DNA of 64,000 nt, from assembly GCA_017306015.1 (NCBI GenBank), contig JAFKJK010000031.1, positions 1-64,000 on the forward strand, in the 5' to 3' direction. Positions within the stretch are counted from its first letter, which is position 1; each line of letters starts with the position of its first letter. Positions 33,162 through 41,789 of this stretch are shown piece after piece. The position numbers were made by a program, and so were the translations under genes. Below the pieces are notes generated by a model that was not told the DNA's origin, did no database searches, and saw only the letters and a program-made list of their open reading frames with translations. Source of the DNA: Propionibacteriaceae bacterium. GTDB lineage: Bacteria > Actinomycetota > Actinomycetes > Propionibacteriales > Propionibacteriaceae.

Positions 33162-36098
33162 GTGAGCGAAAGCAGCGACGAGTTCGTCACGGACCCGTGG
33201 GCATGGCTACGCGAGGTGGACGCCGAGGCTGCCCCCGATTTCGCCGGATTCAGCGTCGTCGCAGCGGTGCTGCCCGCCTCAGGAGACCCGGATCGGTGCC
33301 GGGCCGCTGTCGACGCCCAGGACGTCGTGATCGATGACGTCGTCACCGAAGTCGGGCCCCAGACGCCCGGAGACTGGATCTGGATCGTCCCCGATGACAG
33401 TGAGCCGGCCCCGAACGCACTGAGCACCCTGCTGGCCCGGGTCGTCCAGCAACCGGACGCGGCGGTCTTCGGCTGCCTCCTGATCGAGCCCAGGCGGCGC
33501 GGTGCCGGCCGGCTGGTCAGTGACTGGGCGCAGACCATCTCGGGCAACGGTCGCGTGCGGCTGCTCACCGAGCCGGGCGAGCTGTACCAGGGACAGTTGC
33601 CGGCCGGTCCCGTCCTCGGGGTCCCCGCTGCCGGCATGCTCGTCCGCGGCGACACCTGGCGGTTCCTGGGCGGCTTCAACGAGCGGCTGCCGCGGAACCT
33701 GTGGGGCTTGGACTTCGGCTGGCGAGCCAATCTGACCGGCTACGTCGTGATCGCCGAGCCGGAGGCCCAGCTCACCGACCATGCCCGCTTCACCGACCCG
33801 GCGGACGAGCGGGCGGCCGGGCTGGCGCTCCGGCTCGCGCACACCCGCCGTCCGCTCCGCTGGCTGGTGGCGCTGAGGCTGACCCTGGTGGCCCTCCTCG
33901 TCAGCCTCGGCTACCTGCTCGGCAAGGACCCGGACCGGGCGTCCGAGGAACTCAGGGGATTGTGGCGGTGGATCACCGATCGCGGGCTCCGCCGCTCACT
34001 CAACTCCCAGCTGGCCGCCCTCCCGATCAAGGCCTCCGGCCAGGCCAGGACGCGGGACCTGCTGCCGGCGCGGGGCTCCGGGCTGCGGCGGGCGTTCAGC
34101 CTGACGGCGGCACGATTCCTCGGCTGGCTGGAGACGTTCACCGACACCGGTGCGAGCGTGAGCATCGACGAGATGACCGGGGACGATTTCGCCGACCGCG
34201 GCACCGCGAGACGGAGGGTGCCGGTTGTGCTGATCGGCGTCGTGGCCCTCTCGCTCGGCGCGTTCCTGGCCGCCCGCAACAGCTACGGCGGTGGCGAGCT
34301 CACCGGCCCTCAGCTGCTCGCAGCGCCGGGTAGCTGGCTCGACCTGGTGAACACCTACCTCGCGCCGGTGCCGGGCTCGGCCGGAGCCGGCGCCCCGTGG
34401 GCGGCGCTGACCGGGGTGTTCTCGCTGATCACCCTCGGCAACCCCGACGCCCTGGTCACCGCGGTGGTGGTGCTCGCCGTGCCGCTGGCCTGGCTGACGT
34501 CCTACCGGCTGCTGCGCCAGCTGGTGAGCGATCACGTCCTGGCGGCGCTCGGTGCGCTCGGCTACGCGCTCACCCCCGCCCTGATCGGGGGGCTGAACGC
34601 GGCCAGTTTCGGCCTGGCCACCTTCGCAGTACTGCTCCCTGTGCTCGGTTACAGCCTGCGCACCTGGCTGCGCCGCCAGGCGTGGAGCTGGCGGGCAGCC
34701 GGAGCCGTCGGCTTCTGGCTGTTGCTGGCCTGCTCGCTGGTCCCGCTGGTCTGGGTGGTCGCGCTGGTGGCGGCGGTCGTCTCCGGCGTCCGGGCGCGAC
34801 GCGTGAAGGCCTGGTTCGAGTGGCTCCTGGTGCTGGCCTCGCCGCTGCTGCTGTTCGTCTCGCCCTGGGGGCAGCTGGTGCTGCGCTTCCCCGGCCGGCT
34901 GCTGACCGGGATCGAACCCTCCCTGGCCCCGACCGACCCGGTGCCCGCCTGGACGGTGCTGGTTGGGCAGTCGGTGCCCGGCTCGGCCCCGCTGTGGCTC
35001 GGGATCGGGTTCTTCGCGGTCTGCTGGCTGGCAGCCTTCATCGGCGCCGTGCGGCGTCCGTCGATCTCGCTGCCGGCGCTGGTGCTGGCCGTGGTGTCCG
35101 TCGCGGTAGCGGTCACGATCACCCGCTTCGTGGTGCAGGTGCCGCCGGGCAGCTGGGTGCGTCCCCAGGCGCTGGAGTGGCAGTTGCTGGCGGCCGGGGC
35201 GCTGCTGCTGGGCGCGGTCGTCGGCCTGGACCGCATTCTGGCCGACCTGTCCGGTGCTGTGCTCGGGATCCGGCATGTCGCCACGCTGGGGATCGCGATC
35301 CTCTCGGTGGCCGCACTGGTCGTGGCGACCGGCTGGTGGGCGCTCGCCGGGCAGCTGGGGCTGATCCGCGGCGAGGTCGGCGTGGTGCCGGCCTTCGTCC
35401 GCAACGCCCAGACCGGGCCCACGCCCGGCCGGACGCTGGCCATGGTGTCGGACGAGGGACGGATTCGCTGGGCGCTGCTGGAAGGCGACTTCGCCCGGCT
35501 CGGGGACACCGAGCGTGGCACGGCCTTCGGTGGCAGCCAGGAGGCTCAGCAGCTGGCGGCCTCGGTCGCGACCAGGCTGCTCAGCGACAGCGCCGACGAC
35601 GAGATCCTGCCGGACCTCGTCCGGCTCGGCGTCTCCTACGTGACCCTGGCCGGGGGCGAGCCGTCGCAACGGATCTCGATCAACAACACCCCGGGCCTCG
35701 GGCTGGGCACCGGCAACGACCAGCAGTTCGTCTGGCCGGTCCCGGACTCGGCCCGGGCGACGATCGTCGACGGCGACCAGCGGACGGTGACCGGACCCGG
35801 CGCGGCCGTCGCCGCGGGCGATGCCCAGCGGGTGCTGCAGCTGGCCGAGCCGGCGGATCCGCGCTGGCTGGTCCGGGTGGGCGACACCACGCTGTCGCCG
35901 GTCTCCGGCGCGTCCCCGGGAACGGCGTTCAGCCTGGGTCAGGCCGGCGGGACGATCAGCTACGACCTCGACGACGGCCCGCGCTGGTGGGCGTGGCTGC
36001 AACTCGGCGGGCTCGCCCTGCTCGCTCTGGTGGCCGCACCGTCGGTGCGCCGGCGTTCCGAAGCGGCTCCGCGACGGATCGCAGGGGGTGCCCGGTGA
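33162..36098 (+). CDS. Large two-domain family 2 glycosyltransferase with multi-pass C-terminus
   Basis: 978 residues. An N-terminal GT-A domain (about 20-260) has the donor-site sequence WIVPDDSEPAPN and the acceptor-side segment GGFNERLPRNLWGLDFGWRAN; the usual acidic pair there is weakened to GLD. The C-terminal two thirds has about twelve hydrophobic segments, like envelope polysaccharide polymerases, with an outer C-terminal domain. It probably builds or extends a cell-wall glycan using a nucleotide- or lipid-linked sugar. GTG at 33162 is chosen for GAGAGG at the right distance; GTG 33156 is possible. Overlaps the DUF5719 gene. Confidence 0.85.
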   Translation: MSESSDEFVTDPWAWLREVDAEAAPDFAGFSVVAAVLPASGDPDRCRAAVDAQDVVIDDVVTEVGPQTPGDWIWIVPDDSEPAPNALSTLLARVVQQPDAAVFGCLLIEPRRRGAGRLVSDWAQTISGNGRVRLLTEPGELYQGQLPAGPVLGVPAAGMLVRGDTWRFLGGFNERLPRNLWGLDFGWRANLTGYVVIAEPEAQLTDHARFTDPADERAAGLALRLAHTRRPLRWLVALRLTLVALLVSLGYLLGKDPDRASEELRGLWRWITDRGLRRSLNSQLAALPIKASGQARTRDLLPARGSGLRRAFSLTAARFLGWLETFTDTGASVSIDEMTGDDFADRGTARRRVPVVLIGVVALSLGAFLAARNSYGGGELTGPQLLAAPGSWLDLVNTYLAPVPGSAGAGAPWAALTGVFSLITLGNPDALVTAVVVLAVPLAWLTSYRLLRQLVSDHVLAALGALGYALTPALIGGLNAASFGLATFAVLLPVLGYSLRTWLRRQAWSWRAAGAVGFWLLLACSLVPLVWVVALVAAVVSGVRARRVKAWFEWLLVLASPLLLFVSPWGQLVLRFPGRLLTGIEPSLAPTDPVPAWTVLVGQSVPGSAPLWLGIGFFAVCWLAAFIGAVRRPSISLPALVLAVVSVAVAVTITRFVVQVPPGSWVRPQALEWQLLAAGALLLGAVVGLDRILADLSGAVLGIRHVATLGIAILSVAALVVATGWWALAGQLGLIRGEVGVVPAFVRNAQTGPTPGRTLAMVSDEGRIRWALLEGDFARLGDTERGTAFGGSQEAQQLAASVATRLLSDSADDEILPDLVRLGVSYVTLAGGEPSQRISINNTPGLGLGTGNDQQFVWPVPDSARATIVDGDQRTVTGPGAAVAAGDAQRVLQLAEPADPRWLVRVGDTTLSPVSGASPGTAFSLGQAGGTISYDLDDGPRWWAWLQLGGLALLALVAAPSVRRRSEAAPRRIAGGAR

Positions 36099-37465
36099 AC
36101 CGCTGGTTGCCGCCGTCCGCTGCCGTCCTCGTCGCCGTCCTCGCGGTGGGCGCGGGCACGCTGGTGCCGGGGCAGGCGCTGCCGGTGGAGACCGCGAGCG
36201 CGTCCAGCACCCGGGTGTCGGTGGTCTGCCCGACCGTCCAGTCGGCGACGGCAGCCGTCGCGGTGGCTACGGTCACCACCGACCAGACGCTGCGCACCTC
36301 GAAGCTGTCCGAGCCGCAGCGCACCAGCCAGGCCGAAGGGCTGTCGGTGCTCACCAATCCCGCGGAGCCCGTCCGGGTGTCGGCGCCACGGTCGTCGACG
36401 TTCGGGGCCGCGACCTGGATCGCAGCGTCCGAAGGCTCGGCCCGCGGCCTGTCGGGGGTGTCGTGCACGTCCCCGCAGGCCGATCACTGGTTCGCCGGGG
36501 TGGACGTCTCTCCCGACGCCCAGTCGAGCCTCGTGGTGGTGAACCTGGACTCGACCGAGGCCGTGGTCGACCTGACCGCCTACGGGCCGAAGGGACGGGT
36601 GCCGGCCTCGCGCGGGCTCCGGGTGCCGGGCAACTCGGCCGTCACGATCTCGTTGCAGGTGATCGCCCGCAACGCCGACCCGATCACGCTGCGGGTCACC
36701 ACATCACAGGGGAGGGTGGCAGCCTTCCTCCGCCAGTTCGACTGGGTCAACGACGCTGTCGTCGGAGCGGACTGGGTGCCGGACGCGAGTGAGGCGGGCC
36801 AGGACCTGGTGCTGTCCGGACTCGCCCCGGGAACGGGGTCACGCCAGCTCGTCGTCACCAATCCCGGGGACCTGAACGCATCGGTGAGCCTCACGGTGCT
36901 GCGGGCCGACGGGACGAGTGACCTGGCCGGTCTGCAGAACGTTCAGGTGCCGCCGCAGACGACGCGGAGCTTCCCGCTCGAGGACGGCCTCGGTGGCCAG
37001 GCCGCGGGCCTGCACCTGGTCTCGAACTCCGACGTCGTCGCCGGCGTGATCGGCGACAACGGGGAGAGCGCGACCGGGGTGGACGCGTTCACGGCGGGGG
37101 TGGTGACGGCGCTCCCGGCCGACGGGGTCTGGCCGCTGTCGGTCGGCAAGTCGGCCACCGCGACCCTCCAACTCGTCAACCCGGGTGACGTGGACGCCAC
37201 CGCCACCGTGACCACGGCCACTGCCGGTTCGGGTGCGCCGAAGTCCGTCGATGTCAGCGTCCCGGCCGGCTCGTTGAAGGCGCTGGACCTGCCGAAGGCC
37301 GCCTCCAGCTCCGTCCGCATCCAGACAGCCTCAACCATGATGCGAGGTTCGCTGGTCGTCACCCGCAAGCTGGCCAAGGTCAGCGGCGTCGCCGTGCTCG
37401 ACCTCGTGGCGGACGAGACCAGGACCCGCGCCGTCCAGGTCGTCCACGACCCGCACCTGGGCTAG
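36095..37465 (+). CDS. DUF5719-family exported protein
   Basis: 456 residues. A short positively charged N-terminus and hydrophobic segment (about 7-26) anchor or export it. The rest is beta-rich, Ser/Val/Thr-heavy with repeated Ig-like units (SSLVVVNLDSTEAVVDL, RQLVVTNPGDLNASVSL, ATLQLVNPGDVDATATV). It always follows the whiB-linked glycosyltransferase in actinobacteria and probably works with it outside the membrane, but no activity is known. GTG start overlaps the glycosyltransferase stop. Confidence 0.85.
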   Translation: MNRWLPPSAAVLVAVLAVGAGTLVPGQALPVETASASSTRVSVVCPTVQSATAAVAVATVTTDQTLRTSKLSEPQRTSQAEGLSVLTNPAEPVRVSAPRSSTFGAATWIAASEGSARGLSGVSCTSPQADHWFAGVDVSPDAQSSLVVVNLDSTEAVVDLTAYGPKGRVPASRGLRVPGNSAVTISLQVIARNADPITLRVTTSQGRVAAFLRQFDWVNDAVVGADWVPDASEAGQDLVLSGLAPGTGSRQLVVTNPGDLNASVSLTVLRADGTSDLAGLQNVQVPPQTTRSFPLEDGLGGQAAGLHLVSNSDVVAGVIGDNGESATGVDAFTAGVVTALPADGVWPLSVGKSATATLQLVNPGDVDATATVTTATAGSGAPKSVDVSVPAGSLKALDLPKAASSSVRIQTASTMMRGSLVVTRKLAKVSGVAVLDLVADETRTRAVQVVHDPHLG

Positions 37466-37468
37466 AGG

Positions 37469-37906
37469 TCAGTCCCAGTCTTCCGGGTCGGCGCCGGGGT
37501 TGAGTTCGTCCAGGCCGATGCCGGTGAGGGCGGACAGCTGCTCGACCAGAGCGCGGTGGACGAGCGTCCGCAGCTCGGGTCGACTACCGGCGCGGTGCTC
37601 CAGGGGACGCCGGAACAGGACGACCTGCGCGTTGCGTCCGGGCTGCGCCGACACCGCCGCGGCAAGCGGGACGCGGTCGCTCCACCAGTTCTCGAGGTTG
37701 CCGGGCACCTCCTCGAAGCCGATGTCCACGCCGACGAAGGCGCGTGGACAGTTCGCGAGGCCGCGCGCAACGGCGGCCTGGACGCACTCGGCGAAGAACG
37801 CCGCGCCGCGAGCCTGCTGAGGCACCGGCAGTGGCGTCCCGGTGAAGGGGTTCGCCGTCGCCAGCGGCCCGCGGAGGCCGCGTCCGTGCCGTTCGCGTCG
37901 CTTCAC
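37469..37906 (-). CDS. Metallopeptidase-family (zincin-like) protein
   Basis: 145 residues, related to Rv3259-type proteins conserved beside whiB2. Recognisable parts are RRERHGRGLRGPL, AFVGVDIGFEEVPGNLENWW, and ARGLANCP. The helix that should hold the zinc motif HExxH reads LVHRALVEQLSAL, so Glu is replaced by Arg and the second His is absent. It is therefore probably not an active zinc protease. GTG start at 37906. It ends 3 bp after the convergent DUF5719 stop. Confidence 0.75.
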   Translation of the reverse strand: MKRRERHGRGLRGPLATANPFTGTPLPVPQQARGAAFFAECVQAAVARGLANCPRAFVGVDIGFEEVPGNLENWWSDRVPLAAAVSAQPGRNAQVVLFRRPLEHRAGSRPELRTLVHRALVEQLSALTGIGLDELNPGADPEDWD

Positions 37907-38018
37907 GGCGCCCAGCCTACGTGGCCGGCTGTTCGTGGCCCGCAATAGTCGGTACAGACCGCGGCAGCGAACCCTCCCTATGGTGCGCGGAAGCGGTGAT
38001 GCAGGGCGAGGGGGGACC

Positions 38019-39884
38019 ATGCGGACCACAGTGAAACCGACGCGTCCCGGCGGCGCGATCGTCAAGCGACTCGGCGTGGCAGTCACGATCCTGGCGCTGA
38101 CGATCAGCGGACTGGGGGCACCGCCGCGGGCCTGGGCCGCGTCGAGGGACATCGACAACGGCTCGCTGGAGTCCGTCCGCGACGCCTACCTGACCTGGCT
38201 CTGGCCGGCGCTGAAGTCTCCGCGTGACTGGAGCGGTGATCCGACCAAGTGTGTGGCCGGCTCGCCGCAGGCCCAGCCGGAGGCGGCGGTCGGGACGTAT
38301 TCCTCCGCCGGGCAGGCCGCGAGCCTGGAGGCGGTCAACTACTTCCGCGAGATGGCCGGGCTGGCGCCGGTGACCGAGAGTCCCGCGGCATCGGCGCTCG
38401 CCCGGCAGGCCGCACTGATCATGCAGGCGAACGACCTGCTCACCCACTATCCGGATGCCAGCATGAAGTGCTTCAGCGCCGACGGCTACCTCGGTGCCAG
38501 TACGTCCAACCTCGCGTTGGGTCTGTCCGGGGCGAAGGCGGTGGCGGGTCTGGTTGACGACCACGGGCCGAACAACCGTGAAGTCGGACACCGGCGGTGG
38601 CTGCTGTACCCGCCACTGTCCAGCGTCGGTTTGGGGTCGACCTACGCTGCCGCGAGCACCGTCGTGCAGGGCGCTGCCAGCGCCCGCGACAACGTGCGTC
38701 CCTCCGGCGGGACGGCCTGGCCGTCGGCCGGCTATCTGCCCTGGGAGATAGCTCCGACCAGTAACCGTTGGTCGTACACCCTGCCTGCCGGCGACTTCAC
38801 GTCCGCCACCGTCTCGATGACGCGAAACGGCGTGCCCTGGGACGCCTGGGTGGTCACCCGGGGAGGGGTCTTCGGCGATCCCGCGCTCGTCTGGGAGACC
38901 GGTGGCTTACCAGAGCCGGCTATCGGGGCGGTCGATGTCTACGGCGTCACCCTGTCCGGCGTGGCCGACGCACCCGTGAGTTACCAGGTGAGGGTCTTCC
39001 GGGCAGGAGTGACCAGCGTCGGCGCAGTGACCATCGAGGGCGAGGTCGTCGCCGGCTCGGCGGTGACGGCACGGGCCTCGGGGGTGACCCCGTCCGACGC
39101 CTTCCTGGACTACCGCTGGTACGCCGACGGCGAGGAAGTCGGCGACTCCGCCACCTACGACATCGGCACCGCAGACGCCGGCAGGACCCTGGTGGTGAAG
39201 GTCTCGGCGAACACCCTGTTCGACAACTGGGCGACCGGCCCGGCCACCCCGTCCGCCGCCGTGAGGGTGCCGCCCGTTGCCACCGGCGGGCAGGAGTCCG
39301 AACCGGAATCGAACCCCGCGTCACCCGCGCCCAGCAAGAAGCTCACCAAGACACCGGTTCCCAAGGTCACCGGGACCGCCAAGGTCGGCAAGACACTCAC
39401 TGCCCGGCCCGGCACCTGGAAGCCGGCGGGAGTGAAGTTGGCCTACCAGTGGTACCGCAGCGGCAGCGCCGTCGCGGGGGCCACCGCCTCCCGGTACGTC
39501 GTGCAGCCAGCCGACAAGGGGAAGAAGGTCAGCGTCAAAGTCACGGGCAGCAAGCCGGGATACTTCCCAGCGACCAGGAGTTCGAAGGCGACGAAGAAGG
39601 TCGCGGCCGGGACGCTGACCGCCGCGACCCCGAAGGTCACCGGAAAGGCCCGCATCGGAATCAGTCTGACCGCCAATCCCGGCGTCTGGAAGCCGACCGG
39701 CGTGGCACTCGCCTACCTGTGGTACCGCAGCGGCAGGAAGATCCCCGGCGCGACCGCGGCGACGTACGTCCCGACCGCATCGGACGCCGGCAAGAAGCTG
39801 ACCGTGCGGGTCACCGGCGTCGCGGCCGGCTACGCCAGCACTTCGAGGACGTCGAAGAAGACCGCAAAGGTGGCTACCGGGTAA
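38019..39884 (+). CDS. Secreted CAP-domain protein with C-terminal repeats
   Basis: 621 residues. A long basic N-terminus and hydrophobic signal (about 17-42, ending AWA) lead to a CAP/SCP domain (AASLEAVNYFREMAGLAPV, HYPDAS, GPNNREVGHRRWLLYPPLSSVGLG), a fold found in cell-wall or host-interaction proteins. Beta-rich segments follow, and at the end two tandem repeats of about 85 residues, each with PKVTG, WYRSG and GKK motifs, as in wall-associated exoproteins. The start ATG follows a GAGGGGG ribosome site. It interrupts the usual metallopeptidase-DUF3499 adjacency. Confidence 0.82.
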   Translation: MRTTVKPTRPGGAIVKRLGVAVTILALTISGLGAPPRAWAASRDIDNGSLESVRDAYLTWLWPALKSPRDWSGDPTKCVAGSPQAQPEAAVGTYSSAGQAASLEAVNYFREMAGLAPVTESPAASALARQAALIMQANDLLTHYPDASMKCFSADGYLGASTSNLALGLSGAKAVAGLVDDHGPNNREVGHRRWLLYPPLSSVGLGSTYAAASTVVQGAASARDNVRPSGGTAWPSAGYLPWEIAPTSNRWSYTLPAGDFTSATVSMTRNGVPWDAWVVTRGGVFGDPALVWETGGLPEPAIGAVDVYGVTLSGVADAPVSYQVRVFRAGVTSVGAVTIEGEVVAGSAVTARASGVTPSDAFLDYRWYADGEEVGDSATYDIGTADAGRTLVVKVSANTLFDNWATGPATPSAAVRVPPVATGGQESEPESNPASPAPSKKLTKTPVPKVTGTAKVGKTLTARPGTWKPAGVKLAYQWYRSGSAVAGATASRYVVQPADKGKKVSVKVTGSKPGYFPATRSSKATKKVAAGTLTAATPKVTGKARIGISLTANPGVWKPTGVALAYLWYRSGRKIPGATAATYVPTASDAGKKLTVRVTGVAAGYASTSRTSKKTAKVATG

Positions 39885-39912
39885 TCCGACGCCTTGGGAC
39901 TAGCCTGTCTGG

Positions 39913-40257
39913 GTGATCAACCGGCGCTGCTCGCGGACGGCCTGCTCCCAGGCCGCCGTGGCTACGCTCACCTTCGCGTACGCCGATTCGACCGCTGTGC
40001 TCGGCCCGCTGGCGCTGCGAGCGGAGCCAGGCAGCTACGACCTGTGCCTCGACCACTCCAGGCGGCTGAGCGTGCCGCGTGGCTGGGAGGTGATCCGGTT
40101 GCCGGGTGAGCTCGCTCCCCGGGCGAACGCCGACGACCTGATGTCCCTCGCGGACGCCGTCCGCCGGGCGGGGCTGGGCGAGGACGCACCGGAGGCTCCG
40201 CTTCACGTGGCCCGCCGCAAGGGTCACCTCGCCGTGCTTGCCGACCCGGACGAATAA
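39913..40257 (+). CDS. DUF3499 family zinc-ribbon-like protein
   Basis: 114 residues. The family signature is clear: RRCSRTACSQAAVATLTFAYADS, VLGPLALRAEPGSYDLCLDHS and PRGWEVIRLPG. Cysteines C6, C11 and C45 with a nearby His (LCLDH) could bind zinc. Function unknown; it is an actinobacterial marker located before phosphomannomutase (Rv3258c-like). GTG start at 39913, just after the CAP gene. Confidence 0.92.
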   Translation: MINRRCSRTACSQAAVATLTFAYADSTAVLGPLALRAEPGSYDLCLDHSRRLSVPRGWEVIRLPGELAPRANADDLMSLADAVRRAGLGEDAPEAPLHVARRKGHLAVLADPDE

Positions 40258-40267
40258 GCTCGACCTC

Positions 40268-41617
40268 GTGATCGATCCGGGAGTCTTCAAAGCCAACGAC
40301 ATCCGCGGACTGGTGGGCGGCGACGCCCCCGAGTGGGATCTGGACGGGGCCAGAGCGGTCGGGGCCGCGTTCGCGTCCGCGTTCGGGCTGGACGGCGCCG
40401 AGTACGTGATCAGCCACGATATGCGCGCCAGCGGGCCGGAGTTGGCCGACGCCTTCATGGACGGCGCCGCGAGCCAGGGAGCGAGCGCGGTCGACATCGG
40501 CCTGGCGTCCACCGACGGGCTCTGGTTCGCCTCCGGCCACCTGCACCTGCCCGGGGTGCAGCTGACCGCGTCCCACAACCCCGCCGGCTACAACGGCGCC
40601 AAGTTCTGCCTCCCCGACGCCGCCCCGATCACGCCCGAGCTGATGGCGCGGATCAAGGAGCTCACCTACGCCGATCTGGCGGCGGTGCCGGTGCCAGGCG
40701 GACGTCGGCATCTCGACCTGCTGGACGCCTACGCTGCCCACCTGCACGCGCTGGTCGACCTGTCCGGCATGCGCCGGCTGAAGGTCGTCGTGGACGCCGG
40801 CAACGGCATGGCCGGCTACACCACGCCCGCTGTCCTTGGCCCGCTCAACGTGGACGTGATCGGGCTGTTCACCGACCTGGACGGCAGCTTCCCGAACCAT
40901 CCGCCGAACCCGCTCGAGCCGGCGAACCTCATCGACGCGCAGGAAGCCGTCCGGGCGAACGCCGCCGACCTCGCCCTCGTCTTCGACGGGGACGCCGACC
41001 GTTGCTTCATCATCGACGAGCGCGGCGAGGTGGTCAGCCCCTCGGCGATCACCGCGCTGATCGCCAAGGCCGAGCTGGTCCGCGAGCCGGGCGGGGTGAT
41101 CGTCGTGAACACCATCACCTCCCGGGCAGTGGGCGAGGTCGTCGAGGCCGCCGGGGGACGGCTGGCGATCAGCCCGGTCGGGCACACCCGGATGAAGGCC
41201 GTGATGGCGGCCGAGAACGCGATCTTCGGCGGCGAGCACTCCGCCCACTACTACTTCCGCGACTTCTGGCGCGCCGACACCGGCATGCTGGCCGCCCTGC
41301 ACGTGCTGGCGCTGCTCGGCCGGGCCGAGAGCATGTCCGCCCTGGTGGCCGGGCTGCCCGCCTACGCGGCGTCCGGGGAGCTCAACACCGCGGTCGCCGA
41401 CCCGTCCGCCGTGATGCACGAGGTCGGGGAGGCGCTGGCTGGCCGGGGCTCCGCGTCCTGGGATGACGGTCTGCTCGTCAGCGGGGATGATTGGTGGGTG
41501 AGCGTCCGCGAATCCAACACCGAGCCGTTGCTGCGACTGAACGTCGAAGCCCGGGACGAGGCCACCATGGCCGCGCTGCGCGACCAGGCGCTGGCGATCA
41601 TCAGGAGGGACGCATGA
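40268..41617 (+). CDS. manB: Phosphomannomutase/phosphoglucomutase
   Basis: 449 residues. It interconverts mannose-6-phosphate and mannose-1-phosphate (and often the glucose forms), feeding manC. The phosphoserine loop is TASHNP (Ser102), the metal loop DGDADRCF (about 242-247), the sugar loop GGEHSAHYYFRD, and the phosphate-binding loop RESNTEPLLRLN closes the enzyme. GTG 40268 is chosen; an in-frame TTG 30 bp earlier overlaps DUF3499. It is coupled to the Trm112-like gene by ATGA. Confidence 0.95.
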   Translation: MIDPGVFKANDIRGLVGGDAPEWDLDGARAVGAAFASAFGLDGAEYVISHDMRASGPELADAFMDGAASQGASAVDIGLASTDGLWFASGHLHLPGVQLTASHNPAGYNGAKFCLPDAAPITPELMARIKELTYADLAAVPVPGGRRHLDLLDAYAAHLHALVDLSGMRRLKVVVDAGNGMAGYTTPAVLGPLNVDVIGLFTDLDGSFPNHPPNPLEPANLIDAQEAVRANAADLALVFDGDADRCFIIDERGEVVSPSAITALIAKAELVREPGGVIVVNTITSRAVGEVVEAAGGRLAISPVGHTRMKAVMAAENAIFGGEHSAHYYFRDFWRADTGMLAALHVLALLGRAESMSALVAGLPAYAASGELNTAVADPSAVMHEVGEALAGRGSASWDDGLLVSGDDWWVSVRESNTEPLLRLNVEARDEATMAALRDQALAIIRRDA

Positions 41618-41787
41618 CGACCGAGATCCCGGCCGAGCTGCTCGAACTGCTCGCCTGCCCGTCCTGTCACGCCCGGCTGGCGCTCGACTACGAGGCGAAC
41701 GAGTTGGCCTGCACCGGCTGTGGGCTCGCCTATCCGGTGCGCGACGGCATTCCGATCCTCCTGGTGGACCAGGCGCGGAGGAGCTGA
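41614..41787 (+). CDS. Trm112-like zinc-binding small protein
   Basis: 57 residues. Four cysteines, C15, C18, C33 and C36 (LACPSCHARL, LACTGCGLAY), make a zinc knuckle, followed by PVRDGIPILLVDQA, the Trm112 pattern. Trm112 activates methyltransferases in other organisms; in actinobacteria it sits between phosphomannomutase and a SIS-domain isomerase with unknown role. Its start overlaps the manB stop. Confidence 0.9.
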   Translation: MTTEIPAELLELLACPSCHARLALDYEANELACTGCGLAYPVRDGIPILLVDQARRS

Positions 41788-41789
41788 GC

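Noticed and set aside
33996..36002. A long open frame antisense to the large glycosyltransferase
   Set aside because: Arg/Gln/Asp-rich composition and no motifs; a G+C-driven shadow of the real gene.
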